Below are positions 9,129-18,155 of a DNA stretch of 37,428 nucleotides, one piece after another (position 1 is the stretch's first letter; every line of letters starts with the position of its first letter). The translations under genes were made by a program, and so were the position numbers. Under the pieces are notes generated by a model. The model had not been told where the DNA came from and searched no databases. It saw nothing but the letters and a program-made list of their open reading frames with translations. The DNA is from Gammaproteobacteria bacterium CG_4_10_14_0_2_um_filter_38_22 (GTDB taxonomy: Bacteria > Pseudomonadota > Gammaproteobacteria > Coxiellales > Coxiellaceae), in NCBI GenBank assembly GCA_002793195.1, contig PFPT01000005.1:1-37428 (forward strand), written 5' to 3'.

Positions 9129-9593
9129 ATGAGCTTTCAAAAAAAATATCGAATCAAACGCAAAGCGATCACAGAAATCAATTTGGTTCCTTATATCGAT
9201 GTGATGCTGGTATTGTTATTAATTTTTATGATCACCGCCCCATTATTAACGCAAGGCGTACAAGTGAATTTGCCACAAGCTTCGGCAAAAGCAATCCCGC
9301 CACAAAAAAATAAACCGATTATTGTGAGCATTAACAGTCGCGGACAGTTTTTTTTAAATACTGCACCCACACCTGCAGAGCCAATCACACCACAAGATTT
9401 AATGTCTGATGTTTCAACACAACTGGCGACTGCAACTGCACAGCACAAAGAACAAGATGTATATGTGCAAGGTGATCGCGCAGCGAATTATGGTGAGGTC
9501 ATGAAGGCCATGGTGTTGTTACAAAAAGCTGGCGCATCCGGTGTGGGTTTAATTACACAAAATCTGAACCCTGAAAATAAAACAGCTTCGTAG
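9129..9593 (+). CDS. tolR: TolR, stator/plug subunit of the Tol-Pal motor
   Basis: 154 residues, ExbD/TolR family. A short basic cytoplasmic N-terminus is followed by a single transmembrane helix, INLVPYIDVMLVLLLIFM, that contains the functional Asp (D24). A periplasmic domain follows with the usual QVNLP start, a strand KPIIVSINSRGQFFLN and a late VQGDRAANYGEVMKAM segment. This would be the proton-responsive plug of the TolQR channel. The expected next gene, tolA, is missing; instead a convergent gene on the minus strand begins 57 bp later. No terminator hairpin is evident in that gap. Confidence 0.95.
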   Translation: MSFQKKYRIKRKAITEINLVPYIDVMLVLLLIFMITAPLLTQGVQVNLPQASAKAIPPQKNKPIIVSINSRGQFFLNTAPTPAEPITPQDLMSDVSTQLATATAQHKEQDVYVQGDRAANYGEVMKAMVLLQKAGASGVGLITQNLNPENKTAS

Positions 9594-9649
9594 TGTGAAC
9601 CACCCAGGGAGCCGCGAGCATGAGCGAGTGACATGGTCGTTAAAAAATG

Positions 9650-11575
9650 CTAGGCGTTGACAAAATGCCTGCTGTCATTATTATTAATGCTGCCGCCATT
9701 ATTCAAAAGCGAATTAGACTCATCGCCGCGAGGATTGTTTTTTCTCAAAAAGCAACACCGTGTTCGCGCCAAACAGCCCGGTGATTGTTTGTTTTTTGCT
9801 TTCAAAGCATTCAATGCAATTTGAACTTCGTCATGACTCACTGTTCCAGAAGCAGTGACCAAATCTTGCCCCTCTAATTTAACCGTCCATGCTGCTGTTG
9901 CACTTTCTAATTTGGCTGTGAATTTTTCTAATGGTGTCGCTTTTCTAGCGCTGTCAGCGTAAACACCAACACTAAAAGCCAAAATCGCTTTCCACAATGG
10001 CATGCCTTCAGCTTGTTTTGAAAACCAACCATTCAATAAACCCAAACCTGAATTTCCATTGGCAATCAAACCAGCGCTTAATTCTGTCATCTTTGCTGCA
10101 TGAAAAAGCAAATTGACATAATAAAATAAAGCCAGCGTTGGCCAAAATGCAAAGAATGTTTCGTTCGCAGCGCTATTAAAACCTGATGGATAAGGAAATG
10201 CCGTATTATTTCGAACCATCGTACCGTTCATCGCAACCAAGGTTTCACCAGACAAGCCTAAACCTGAATCATTAATAGCGTAATTGTAAGCTGCTACTAA
10301 TCCAGCTGAAATAACAAAAGATAATGCTGTTTTCAACAACACTGGCATTTTTGCAAGCATATTTATTTTTTGAATTCGATCAGCGATCCCCACAAGCGCT
10401 TTTTCTGTATTATCTGGATCATCCAAAACAGCCGTCACATAAATAGCTGCTCTTCCCAGCATGGCAATGCAAACCAACCAAGAATAGCTTGAAAGTATGG
10501 GGCCAATATCAGGTATGCCACCCAATCCCGATTGGGTCAATCTTAAAAAATTAGGTGGGATGACCGCTAATACAATCGGCATCGTTGTCACAATCGCAGC
10601 CACTTTAACTGCGTAAATTGTATTTTGTCCTGCAGATCGGCCAACAGGAATACAATGCGATAGCATTTCGCGCTCAACTGCGTTAATCACCTCTGTTGAC
10701 GATGCATCATCCGTTAACCCTAACTCAGCCCTATTTAATTCTCTTGCGTGCACTTCGAGCATTTCTTTGAATTGTTCAAACAACTTAACTTCATCGCTCC
10801 CCCATCTTTTATTTTTTTGATGGAGCACGAAAGTACGCGAACGTTTATACAAATTCCATAAGCTCATATAGCAAGTTGTCAACGCGTAGTACAAATTAGG
10901 AACCAATAACAATCCCCACACGACATCACTGTAACCGGCGTTTTTTAATGAATCTCTGAATAATTGATAGGCTGCAGCGGTTGTGATAGCAGATGGCGCT
11001 AAAAGAGACAGGGCAATTGCCTTGTCTGCACGATCCAGCTTCATAAATTCTTTTACAAACTGCACCGATCTATTTCCGAAAGTGGATAACATCATGCCAT
11101 TCGCAGCACCGGAAACAGCAACATCAAACGCATTTGCATTTGGATTTTGCATAGTCAGTAAAGCAGATGTCCACGCAACACCCACTGGAGAAACGGTTGT
11201 ACTAAAAATTAAAAACGCGATTTCTAATTTTGATCTCTTAAAAAGCACTACTGGCGAGTTAGGCTTAGGCATGATAATCGCCGTTTCACGATTTTCATCA
11301 TCTTCGCGTCTTAATGGATTCACTTTTGCTTGTATCATATTTTCGGATGTACCTCTGTTATCTTTATCTGGTGTAGTAACCATTCGATCTAACGGAGCAG
11401 GTGAAGTAACAACATTTCTCAAAAATGCTTGAGTGTTATCACGCGAAAATCCTTCACCCCTTGGATTAGAACCAGTTGTACCCGGCTCACCAGGAGTATC
11501 AACCAACTCATCGGAATAATTGCGATCCGGTAAATCCAATGCATCTGGACGTGGTGTTGAATTACGCATGCTCAC
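9650..11575 (-). CDS. Unrecognised 641-residue multispanning membrane protein; possible effector
   Basis: Not recognised. Residues 1-105 are polar and probably disordered (many Pro, Asp, Arg, Thr), with no signal peptide. Then come about eight hydrophobic segments, near 118-143, 187-205, 219-238, 320-342, 364-384, 413-433, 473-493 and 528-541. Between the third and fourth is a charged helical stretch (255-305). The C-terminal 90 residues are polar, with a basic, Cys-rich patch CLARTRCCFLRK (601-612) followed by a Gly/Asn-rich tail. A long soluble N-terminus ahead of many helices is unlike common bacterial transporters. A basic Cys-Cys cluster is the sort of feature that can be palmitoylated in a host. 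Both are only hints of a Dot/Icm substrate. It lies between tolR and yihY and has its own upstream gap of 83 bp. Confidence 0.72.
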   Translation of the reverse strand: MSMRNSTPRPDALDLPDRNYSDELVDTPGEPGTTGSNPRGEGFSRDNTQAFLRNVVTSPAPLDRMVTTPDKDNRGTSENMIQAKVNPLRREDDENRETAIIMPKPNSPVVLFKRSKLEIAFLIFSTTVSPVGVAWTSALLTMQNPNANAFDVAVSGAANGMMLSTFGNRSVQFVKEFMKLDRADKAIALSLLAPSAITTAAAYQLFRDSLKNAGYSDVVWGLLLVPNLYYALTTCYMSLWNLYKRSRTFVLHQKNKRWGSDEVKLFEQFKEMLEVHARELNRAELGLTDDASSTEVINAVEREMLSHCIPVGRSAGQNTIYAVKVAAIVTTMPIVLAVIPPNFLRLTQSGLGGIPDIGPILSSYSWLVCIAMLGRAAIYVTAVLDDPDNTEKALVGIADRIQKINMLAKMPVLLKTALSFVISAGLVAAYNYAINDSGLGLSGETLVAMNGTMVRNNTAFPYPSGFNSAANETFFAFWPTLALFYYVNLLFHAAKMTELSAGLIANGNSGLGLLNGWFSKQAEGMPLWKAILAFSVGVYADSARKATPLEKFTAKLESATAAWTVKLEGQDLVTASGTVSHDEVQIALNALKAKNKQSPGCLARTRCCFLRKNNPRGDESNSLLNNGGSINNNDSRHFVNA

Positions 11576-11658
11576 CCCTACTGTTTTCTCTTATAATTAA
11601 ATCAATTTTAGACCTGATCATCCATTAAAGACAGTACGACACCAAAGTTAATGTTCCT

Positions 11659-12474
11659 TTAATGTTTAAGATAGCTTTTTGACTGCAATAACTGACAGAT
11701 TAACGCGCCAAGGACAATAATGATCCACGATAAATAAATCCATACAAAAAAAATAGGGATGGTTGCCAGCGCACCATATACCAAACGGTAGGTCGAAAAA
11801 TAATGGAAGTATAAAACAAACCCCCACTTCGCAATCTCAAATAAAACGGCGGTAATAAAACCTGCGATCAATGCATATCGAAAAACAACGCGACAACTTG
11901 GGATCATCCAGTGAAAAAAACAAAATACAATCCATTCAATTAAAAAAGGCGACACAGAAATCAACGGTCTGCGCACCACATTAATCTCAATAAAATGGGA
12001 TAAAAATGGCAATGTTGTTAAATACGAACTGATCAATAGCAAAACGGCAAACAAAATAGGCGCCACCATTAAAATAATAAAATAAAGCATAAATGAAAAA
12101 ACAGAATCACGATGAAAACGCACATGCCACACACCATTAATCGCATCAACAATATTAAAAATTAAGAGTAACGCAAAAAAAATTAAGGATGTAATCGTAG
12201 CCCATGACAATACATGGGCTTGTGATACGAAATTTTGTAACTGAGTTGAAATCACATTGGCGGAACTGGCAACAAAATTGAGTAAAATATAATGTTCTAC
12301 TTTTGCACCAGCATCTTGCAATGCGGGAAAAAAAGATAAAATATAAAAAGCGACCATAACAACAGGCACAATTGACAGTAAAGTGGTAAACGTCAATGAT
12401 GCGGCACGCATGGGACAAAGATCTGAAAAAAAACGTGCGCCCAGTATTTTTAAAAAATTAAAAAATGATTTCAT
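11659..12474 (-). CDS. YihY/UPF0761-family inner-membrane protein
   Basis: 271 residues, polytopic with about six transmembrane segments. Family features: an N-terminal ARFFSDLCPMRAASLTFTTLLSIVP region, the central RFHRDSVFSF stretch and the C-terminal YGALATIPIFFVWIYLSWIIIVLGA block. The family was once misnamed RNase BN and is annotated in places as virulence factor BrkB; its biochemical role is unknown. It is somewhat shorter than enterobacterial YihY (about 290). It is transcribed away from wrbA. Confidence 0.9.
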   Translation of the reverse strand: MKSFFNFLKILGARFFSDLCPMRAASLTFTTLLSIVPVVMVAFYILSFFPALQDAGAKVEHYILLNFVASSANVISTQLQNFVSQAHVLSWATITSLIFFALLLIFNIVDAINGVWHVRFHRDSVFSFMLYFIILMVAPILFAVLLLISSYLTTLPFLSHFIEINVVRRPLISVSPFLIEWIVFCFFHWMIPSCRVVFRYALIAGFITAVLFEIAKWGFVLYFHYFSTYRLVYGALATIPIFFVWIYLSWIIIVLGALICQLLQSKSYLKH

Positions 12475-12520
12475 GCAGGATCCATTTAAAAATGTACATG
12501 CATTTTATCATAACATGGTA

Positions 12521-12549
12521 TTGAAGGTATGTTGACGTTAGCACATAAT
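12521..12549 (+). promoter_or_regulatory. Candidate sigma-70 promoter for wrbA-zapE
   Basis: TTGAAG (12521-12526) and CATAAT (12544-12549) are separated by 17 bp. They lie about 90 bp before the wrbA start, in the 167-bp region between divergent yihY and wrbA. This gap shows no other clear element. Confidence 0.5.
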
Positions 12550-12578
12550 GGGACCCGACGCTGTGTTTCATAAAGTAA

Positions 12579-13238
<660 letters not shown>

Positions 13239-13242
13239 CACT

Positions 13243-14334
13243 ATGACGCCACTTGAATATTACCAAAAAGCATTAGATGAGGATCGCATCCAACCCGATT
13301 CACAGCAAACGCCTGTCATCGAAAAATTAGACGCTATTTATCAAACATTGGTTGTGCGCGAAAAAAATAAAAACTGGCTCGCTTCATTTCGAAAAAAAAA
13401 ATTGATCAATGGGCTATATTTATGGGGCAGTGTTGGTATTGGCAAGACCTTTTTAATGGATTGTTTTTACCATTGCCTAACAATGCCAAAATTACGCTTG
13501 CACTTTCATCAATTTATGTATCGGATACATCAAGAACTCAAACAAATTCAAGGCGAGAAAAACCCACTCGAAAAAATTGCTAAAAAAATCTCCCAAGAAA
13601 CTCATGTCATTTGTTTTGACGAGTTTTTTGTATCTAATATTGCCGATGCAATGATTTTAGGTGAGCTCTTTTTACATCTATTCAAAAATGGCATAACACT
13701 AATCACAAGCTCAAATATTCCGCCCGATTTATTATACCTTGATGGTCTGCAACGCGAACGTTTTTTACCTGCGATTGAGCTAATCAAACAAAATACAGAA
13801 GTCATTCACCTGCATTCTAAAATGGATTACAGGCAGCAACATATCCGTAACACAGGTGTCTATTATACTCCAGCAGATGAAACAGCCACACACAATATGG
13901 AAAATGCATTTACCCATTTTTCAAACGCGATGCCAGCGGATTGTGAACCCATTAAGATCTGTGATCGCAACATCAATATCATTAAAAAGGCAGGTTCTGT
14001 TGTCTGGTTTGATTTTGAAGTGATCTGTGGCAGGCCACGTTCGCAAAATGACTATTTAGAAATCACAAAATCTTATCACACCGTGCTCATTCAAAACCTA
14101 AGAGAAATTCGCGCCAATGAAAATGACCTTATATTGTCATTTATTTATTTAGTAGATATTTTATATGATGCGCATTGCAGATTAATTATTTCTGCGGAGG
14201 TGTCGCTCGATAAAATCTATCGCGCAGGCAAAACAATACAACCAGTTGAAAGAACTTTATCAAGATTAATCGAGATGCAATCGGAAAGTTACGTATACCC
14301 CAATTTATCTGGAAATGAGCTCACTCAATTATAA
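13243..14334 (+). CDS. zapE: Cell-division ATPase ZapE (AFG1 family)
   Basis: 363 residues. ZapE is a cytosolic AAA-type P-loop ATPase; in E. coli it associates with FtsZ at the constricting division ring under stress. It is related to mitochondrial AFG1/LACE1. Walker A is GSVGIGKT at 62-69 (family form GDVGRGKT), and Walker B is CFDEFFVSNIADAMIL around 124-139. The TSSNIPPDLLYLDGLQRERFLPAI segment is the family sensor region. The Arg after VG in the usual Walker A text is Ile here, a minor change. It follows wrbA by 4 bp. Confidence 0.93.
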   Translation: MTPLEYYQKALDEDRIQPDSQQTPVIEKLDAIYQTLVVREKNKNWLASFRKKKLINGLYLWGSVGIGKTFLMDCFYHCLTMPKLRLHFHQFMYRIHQELKQIQGEKNPLEKIAKKISQETHVICFDEFFVSNIADAMILGELFLHLFKNGITLITSSNIPPDLLYLDGLQRERFLPAIELIKQNTEVIHLHSKMDYRQQHIRNTGVYYTPADETATHNMENAFTHFSNAMPADCEPIKICDRNINIIKKAGSVVWFDFEVICGRPRSQNDYLEITKSYHTVLIQNLREIRANENDLILSFIYLVDILYDAHCRLIISAEVSLDKIYRAGKTIQPVERTLSRLIEMQSESYVYPNLSGNELTQL

Positions 14335-14340
14335 AAAAAA

Positions 14341-14371
14341 TTGTACAAATACGCTTCAACGTGCTGTACAA
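14341..14371 (+). repeat. Inverted repeat after zapE, weak terminator candidate
   Basis: TTGTACA (14341-14347) and TGTACAA (14365-14371) are inverted around a 17-base spacer, 6 bp after the zapE stop, and a run AAAATTTTT follows. The stem is AT-rich and the loop long, so termination is only possible. Alternatively it is an operator upstream of fis. Confidence 0.3.
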
Positions 14372-14400
14372 AAATTTTTATAAAAAAATCTCATTTCCTC

Positions 14401-14440
14401 TTGAGAACCGAAATACTGGTGTTATAATGTTCCACCAGTA
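14401..14440 (+). promoter_or_regulatory. fis promoter with an inverted repeat around the -10 box
   Basis: TTGAGA (14401-14406) and a perfect TATAAT (14423-14428) are 16 bp apart, a strong sigma-70 promoter about 100 bp before fis. An 8-bp inverted repeat, TACTGGTG (14414-14421) and CACCAGTA (14433-14440), brackets the -10 box with an 11-base spacer. A dimeric repressor bound here would block RNA polymerase. The regulator is unknown. The leader between promoter and gene holds no other clear element. Confidence 0.6.
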
Positions 14441-14528
14441 GCCAGAGGAAAGCCATCATTTGATCAATCTGGCAGAGCAGGCAAAATTAATTTGAGGAGT
14501 TACGACTTTGGAAGGAGCAGCGAAGACA

Positions 14529-14801
14529 ATGGATAACGAAACTGTTACATTGACATCTGAAATGCAAGCGAGTCACGCGCTCAGCCTGCAAGAAAGTGTC
14601 AACCAAACCCTACAGCAATACATCACCAAACTTGACGGACAAACACCAACGAATCTGTATGAGTTGGTATTGGCTGAAGTTGAAAAGCCACTTTTAGAAA
14701 TGGTTTTGAATTTGACTAATAACAATCAAAGCAAAGCGGCCATTGTCCTCGGCATTAGTCGCGGCACATTACGCAAAAAAATGGCTATCTACAAAATCTA
14801 A
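14529..14801 (+). CDS. fis: Nucleoid protein / transcription factor Fis
   Basis: 90 residues from the ATG at 14529, which has AAGGAG upstream. A TTG at 14508, preceded by GAGGAG, would add seven residues and cannot be excluded. Fis is a homodimeric DNA-bending protein that activates rRNA promoters and shapes the nucleoid. The C-terminal half matches E. coli Fis closely: NLYELVLAEVEKPLLEMVL, then NNNQSKAAIVLGISRGTLRKKM, the helix-turn-helix. The usual upstream partner dusB is absent; the gene appears monocistronic with its own promoter. Confidence 0.95.
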   Translation: MDNETVTLTSEMQASHALSLQESVNQTLQQYITKLDGQTPTNLYELVLAEVEKPLLEMVLNLTNNNQSKAAIVLGISRGTLRKKMAIYKI

Positions 14802-14816
14802 TGTGTTAGATATATG

Positions 14817-14841
14817 CGCTCACACAAAAAATGTGTGGGCG
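14817..14841 (+). terminator. Stem-loop after fis
   Basis: CGCTCACACA and TGTGTGGGCG pair over 10 positions (one G-U) around an AAAAA loop, starting 16 bp after the fis stop. It lacks a good T-tract, so it may be a weak or factor-assisted terminator. The following stretch to 14981, before the convergent acyl carrier protein gene, shows no gene I can support. Confidence 0.45.
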
Positions 14842-14981
14842 TTGACACAAAGAAAAGAGCCAAACCCAATCCTTTATTTTCAGTCCACCCTCTTGATCGC
14901 GTAAGCTTACCGCAGCAAAACCATTTATTTGTAGCGCATTTTTTCTGAGCCAGACAAACAAGAATCAGATTGAGCAGCAAA

Positions 14982-15221
14982 CTACTTTTTGTTTTTTTCG
15001 ATGCACCGAACCAAATCATCAATGGTATGGATTTTCTCAAGCGAGTTTTCAACAATACGAATACCAAAGGCTTCATTCACTGCGAGCAACAAATCAAGCG
15101 CATCCATGGAATCCATGTTCAGATCTTTCTGCATATCTGCAGATAACTGAACATGAGTAGGATTGATTGCAAAACGCTCCACAAGTATTTTTTTTACTTG
15201 TTCAAATACCACTAGTGACAT
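14982..15221 (-). CDS. Acyl carrier protein, stand-alone, in the dotA operon
   Basis: 79 residues, ACP family. The 4'-phosphopantetheine attachment serine is S38 in LNMDSMDALDLLLAVNEAF; the usual motif is DSLD, here DSMD. Helix I (VFEQVKKILVERF) and the acidic helix II are typical; the C-terminal helix is more basic (RCIEKNKK). It lies 20 bp after dotA on the same strand, far from any fatty-acid gene in this window. It is therefore likely a specialised carrier rather than the housekeeping AcpP, which normally sits with fabD, fabG and fabF. Possible roles are acyl donation to a secretion or envelope component, or an ACP used by an unseen synthase. Function is not established. Confidence 0.9.
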   Translation of the reverse strand: MSLVVFEQVKKILVERFAINPTHVQLSADMQKDLNMDSMDALDLLLAVNEAFGIRIVENSLEKIHTIDDLVRCIEKNKK

Positions 15222-15241
15222 AAATAATATCCAATTACTGG

Positions 15242-17632
15242 CTAAGCAACACCAGCGCCGCCGCCACCGGCACCGCCGCCACCGGCACCGCCACCGCCAC
15301 CGGCACCACCACCATCAGCTGTGGTCTCAATGCTAGAGTCTTTACCATCCTTTTTATCACCCTTAAACTGGCTCTTTTCTTTTTCCGGTTGATTTGATGT
15401 CGATGATTTACCAACCTCACCAATCGATCCAGCAGCAGAGGATGTAAGACCCTGAACGCCTTTCGCAGCTTGACCAAAATCTTGGCCAGTTTCCGGTCCA
15501 CCAATCCATCTCAAAATATAATTTGGCAACTGATAAATGAGCTTAAAGCACTGCTCGATCACTTCAATTGTCAAGAAAGCAAAAATGAGCAACATCATAC
15601 AAAAATTAACCAAGAACAAAAATTCATTATTCAACGCCCCAGAGTTTAGTAGGTGATTAAGCACGGTTCCAAATCCGGTTATCATCATATGAAAAACAAC
15701 AAATGAGGTAACCATCGCTGCAATTAGACCAATTACCATCAAAGCTGGCCTCAAGAAAATACCTAAAAATAACATCAAGGCCTGTTCTGCTTTGCCCAAG
15801 AAGTCATGCCCTTCTGGATGTGTCAACCCAATACAAACCAAGGGTGCTGCTGCCATCCCCTCGATCACCATCAAAATCCATCCTACTGCAGCGAAAGTAA
15901 ACACAATAAAAGGATACATCGGCACGTAATAGGCCAATATTGCGCCTGGCACCAATAAAACGGTTGTAATAATCATAACAATGGTTTTTACCCACACTAA
16001 ACTAGAGCGCAAAACCAACCCAGCAGATGAGGTGCTATTACAAATACCAGCGACCGCCGCAATCGCAATGGTAGCAACAATAGCAACAGCCCAAGTTGCC
16101 ACAACACCCGTTAATACTCGATTTCCTTCATTCATCAATACAACAACACTGTTGTAACCACCTGTTTTTGTCAAATCAAACGTACCCGATAAGTTTCCCA
16201 CCATGGTATTACTTAATGATCCCGCCAATCCATTGCTAGTTTCAGAATCAGGTATGTTATTAATGGTGTTCTGCTGTGCGCCCACATAATTCGTCCACAA
16301 CGTATTAATTGCGCTATAATAACGCTTTTTCTGATGTCTAGCTGTACCAATCATCGCAATTGGCGCATTAGAAATAGCATTATCTGACGTCAGATTAGAA
16401 TCAGTGGGTGATGTCACCGTCGGCATCAAAGCACTAATCGAGAATTTTTTCACAGTGTTATTCATCGCTTCTACATTCCAATAAAACGCACCCGCCATAA
16501 TCCAACCTTGTTCTTTAGCCGTTTTGATAAAAGCATATTTTGGGTTTGTTGAGGCATATGACCCTGTCGATATGTTACTCGACGTAACCGCTTTTAAATT
16601 TTCTATCATTTTTTGATAAGGCGTGATTAAATTCATATACGCCAAAATTGCTGAAAACACGATTTTTGGATTGTCTTTTTCAACCTGAGCTTCTTGATTG
16701 GGATTATTTACCCCATCCACATATTTTTGCGCAGCAGGCAATAAAGAAAGCGCGGCCTGTTTTAACGCACCGAATGAAATAGCAACTAATTGCGCTTTTT
16801 CATTCGGTGTATAGGCTGGTTTATTACCGGAAGGCGTCGCAGAAAAATGGTAAGCAGTTGCAACACCACAAGCTGAATTACCTTGACTTTGATTTGATCC
16901 AGAACCTGTTCCTTCGTAGCCAGGAAACGTCACCGTCGAATGAGTTGCATCAAAAACAAGATGGTAGTCTATCGTTTTTTTAGGATTAGCAGCATGATAC
17001 AAATTATCACTTTGCACCATACACACTTCATCTTGAAAGATTTTGGTAATAGGCCCACTTGTTGGCGCTCCACCTAATGCAACAAGTATAATACTTGTGT
17101 CATTCGAAAGATTCTTAGGCGGAATGTAGAGCGACCCACCATACTCTAAATAGTTTAGGGCAGCATCCCAGGTTTGATCAGCAAGACCAACACCTTCAAC
17201 GACCACCTTCATAAAAATATCTTGCAACAAAGAATAACCTGTTGCCGATGACGGAACCATCAATGCAAATCCAAATGCAATACGTAATAATATAAGAGCA
17301 ACATTGCGATTTTGGCCCATGAACGAGCCTTCATTAGCAGCGTGAAGCGATACGCTAACAACTGTATAACCCAGCCAAATTGCGGCAACGACCAAAACAC
17401 CCTTGTTAAAAATTTCAAACATTTTTCCAAGCACTTGGCCGCTCGTACCCTGAACAACATTACCAACTGTGCCAAATATTTGTCCTAAATAAGCAACAGA
17501 ATAATCCGTTTCTGGTGGAGTCAAACCGGAAGCAAATGAATGTATGCCTGAAAGCGTTCCAGCGTCACCATTTGCTGCGAAAGCAACACCGGCAAACAAC
17601 AATAAAACTATCGCCGCAAATAAACGACTCAT
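15242..17632 (-). CDS. dotA: Dot/Icm type IVB secretion protein DotA
   Basis: 796 residues from the ATG that overlaps the icmV stop (ATGA); a further upstream in-frame start would add 15 residues and hide the signal peptide. DotA is a polytopic inner-membrane protein of the Dot/Icm system (TraY-like), essential for effector delivery in Legionella and Coxiella. Visible: a cleavable signal peptide (MSRLFAAIVLLLFAGVAFA); hydrophobic segments at about 55-80 and 105-125; a large polar periplasmic region from about 150 to 490; then a block of at least four membrane segments in the C-terminal 250 residues. A Lys/Glu-rich cytoplasmic stretch follows, ending in a Gly-rich tail of GGGGA units. It is clearly shorter than Legionella DotA (about 1,050), mostly in the periplasmic part. 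icmV precedes it and an acyl carrier protein gene follows. Confidence 0.92.
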   Translation of the reverse strand: MSRLFAAIVLLLFAGVAFAANGDAGTLSGIHSFASGLTPPETDYSVAYLGQIFGTVGNVVQGTSGQVLGKMFEIFNKGVLVVAAIWLGYTVVSVSLHAANEGSFMGQNRNVALILLRIAFGFALMVPSSATGYSLLQDIFMKVVVEGVGLADQTWDAALNYLEYGGSLYIPPKNLSNDTSIILVALGGAPTSGPITKIFQDEVCMVQSDNLYHAANPKKTIDYHLVFDATHSTVTFPGYEGTGSGSNQSQGNSACGVATAYHFSATPSGNKPAYTPNEKAQLVAISFGALKQAALSLLPAAQKYVDGVNNPNQEAQVEKDNPKIVFSAILAYMNLITPYQKMIENLKAVTSSNISTGSYASTNPKYAFIKTAKEQGWIMAGAFYWNVEAMNNTVKKFSISALMPTVTSPTDSNLTSDNAISNAPIAMIGTARHQKKRYYSAINTLWTNYVGAQQNTINNIPDSETSNGLAGSLSNTMVGNLSGTFDLTKTGGYNSVVVLMNEGNRVLTGVVATWAVAIVATIAIAAVAGICNSTSSAGLVLRSSLVWVKTIVMIITTVLLVPGAILAYYVPMYPFIVFTFAAVGWILMVIEGMAAAPLVCIGLTHPEGHDFLGKAEQALMLFLGIFLRPALMVIGLIAAMVTSFVVFHMMITGFGTVLNHLLNSGALNNEFLFLVNFCMMLLIFAFLTIEVIEQCFKLIYQLPNYILRWIGGPETGQDFGQAAKGVQGLTSSAAGSIGEVGKSSTSNQPEKEKSQFKGDKKDGKDSSIETTADGGGAGGGGGAGGGGAGGGGAGVA
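15248..15312 (-). repeat. GC-rich coding repeat for the DotA glycine tail
   Basis: Repeating blocks of GCCGCCACCGGCACC type encode the GGGGA units at the DotA C-terminus. Much more GC-rich than the surrounding sequence and prone to slippage, so the number of units may differ between strains. Confidence 0.7.
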
Positions 17633-18096
17633 ACATTTCTCCCCTTGTTTTTGCTGAGAAAAGAGGTGAAAAACCAATCATGCACTGAACAACCCAGTCG
17701 ACGTTGCTTTATCTGAAAATAAAGAAAATGTTCACGAAAAGCATAAGCTAACATCAGTATTGATAATGCAACTGATACAAAACTAGACGTAATCATGCCC
17801 TGAAGCAATATTTTTACCGCCCAACCTAATGCACCCAAACCCAAAAGCAAACAAACGCAAGCTACTCTAAAGTGGCTTCGCATTTGTTGCTGCAACTGCG
17901 CATCAGATAAATTATATTTTTTTACTGCCGCCTCAAACGTTGTTTTTTGTACTGGCACATTTAAATCAGGCGTTTTAATACTTTTAATAAAAGAACCAAT
18001 GGTTCTACCATTTTCTTTTACAGCACTCCAATCGACCCAACCTTTTACGTTGGTATTGTCTTTTACAGTATTTTTAACATAACTACGGAAGCCCAT
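17629..18096 (-). CDS. icmV: Dot/Icm protein IcmV
   Basis: 155 residues, close to Legionella IcmV (about 151). IcmV is a small inner-membrane component of the type IVB system needed for intracellular growth. Sequence shows a basic/polar N-terminal half beginning MGFRSYVKNTVKDNTNVKGW, two adjacent hydrophobic segments (about 78-96 and 101-118), then YFQIKQRRLGCSVHDWF. Order icmV-dotA with overlapping ATGA, divergent from icmW, matches Legionella region I and supports the call. Its transcription would start from the shared 189-bp region upstream. Confidence 0.9.
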   Translation of the reverse strand: MGFRSYVKNTVKDNTNVKGWVDWSAVKENGRTIGSFIKSIKTPDLNVPVQKTTFEAAVKKYNLSDAQLQQQMRSHFRVACVCLLLGLGALGWAVKILLQGMITSSFVSVALSILMLAYAFREHFLYFQIKQRRLGCSVHDWFFTSFLSKNKGRNV

Positions 18097-18155
18097 AATT
18101 AAAGTCTCGCTTGAAAGTTATCTTCAAACCAATCACAACATACTAGCATCGAATC

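Noticed and set aside
10983-11432. 149-codon plus-strand frame
   Set aside because: Antisense shadow of the 641-residue gene with no ribosome site or domain.
11646-11663. TTAA-N7-TTAA pair upstream of the 641-residue gene as a PmrA box
   Set aside because: Half-sites read GTTAAT and TTTAAT toward the wrong gene and partly lie in the yihY 3' end; likely chance in AT-rich DNA.
14798-15076. 92-codon frame on the minus strand overlapping the acyl carrier protein
   Set aside because: It lies across the ACP gene in another frame, runs through the fis stem-loop, and has no family resemblance.
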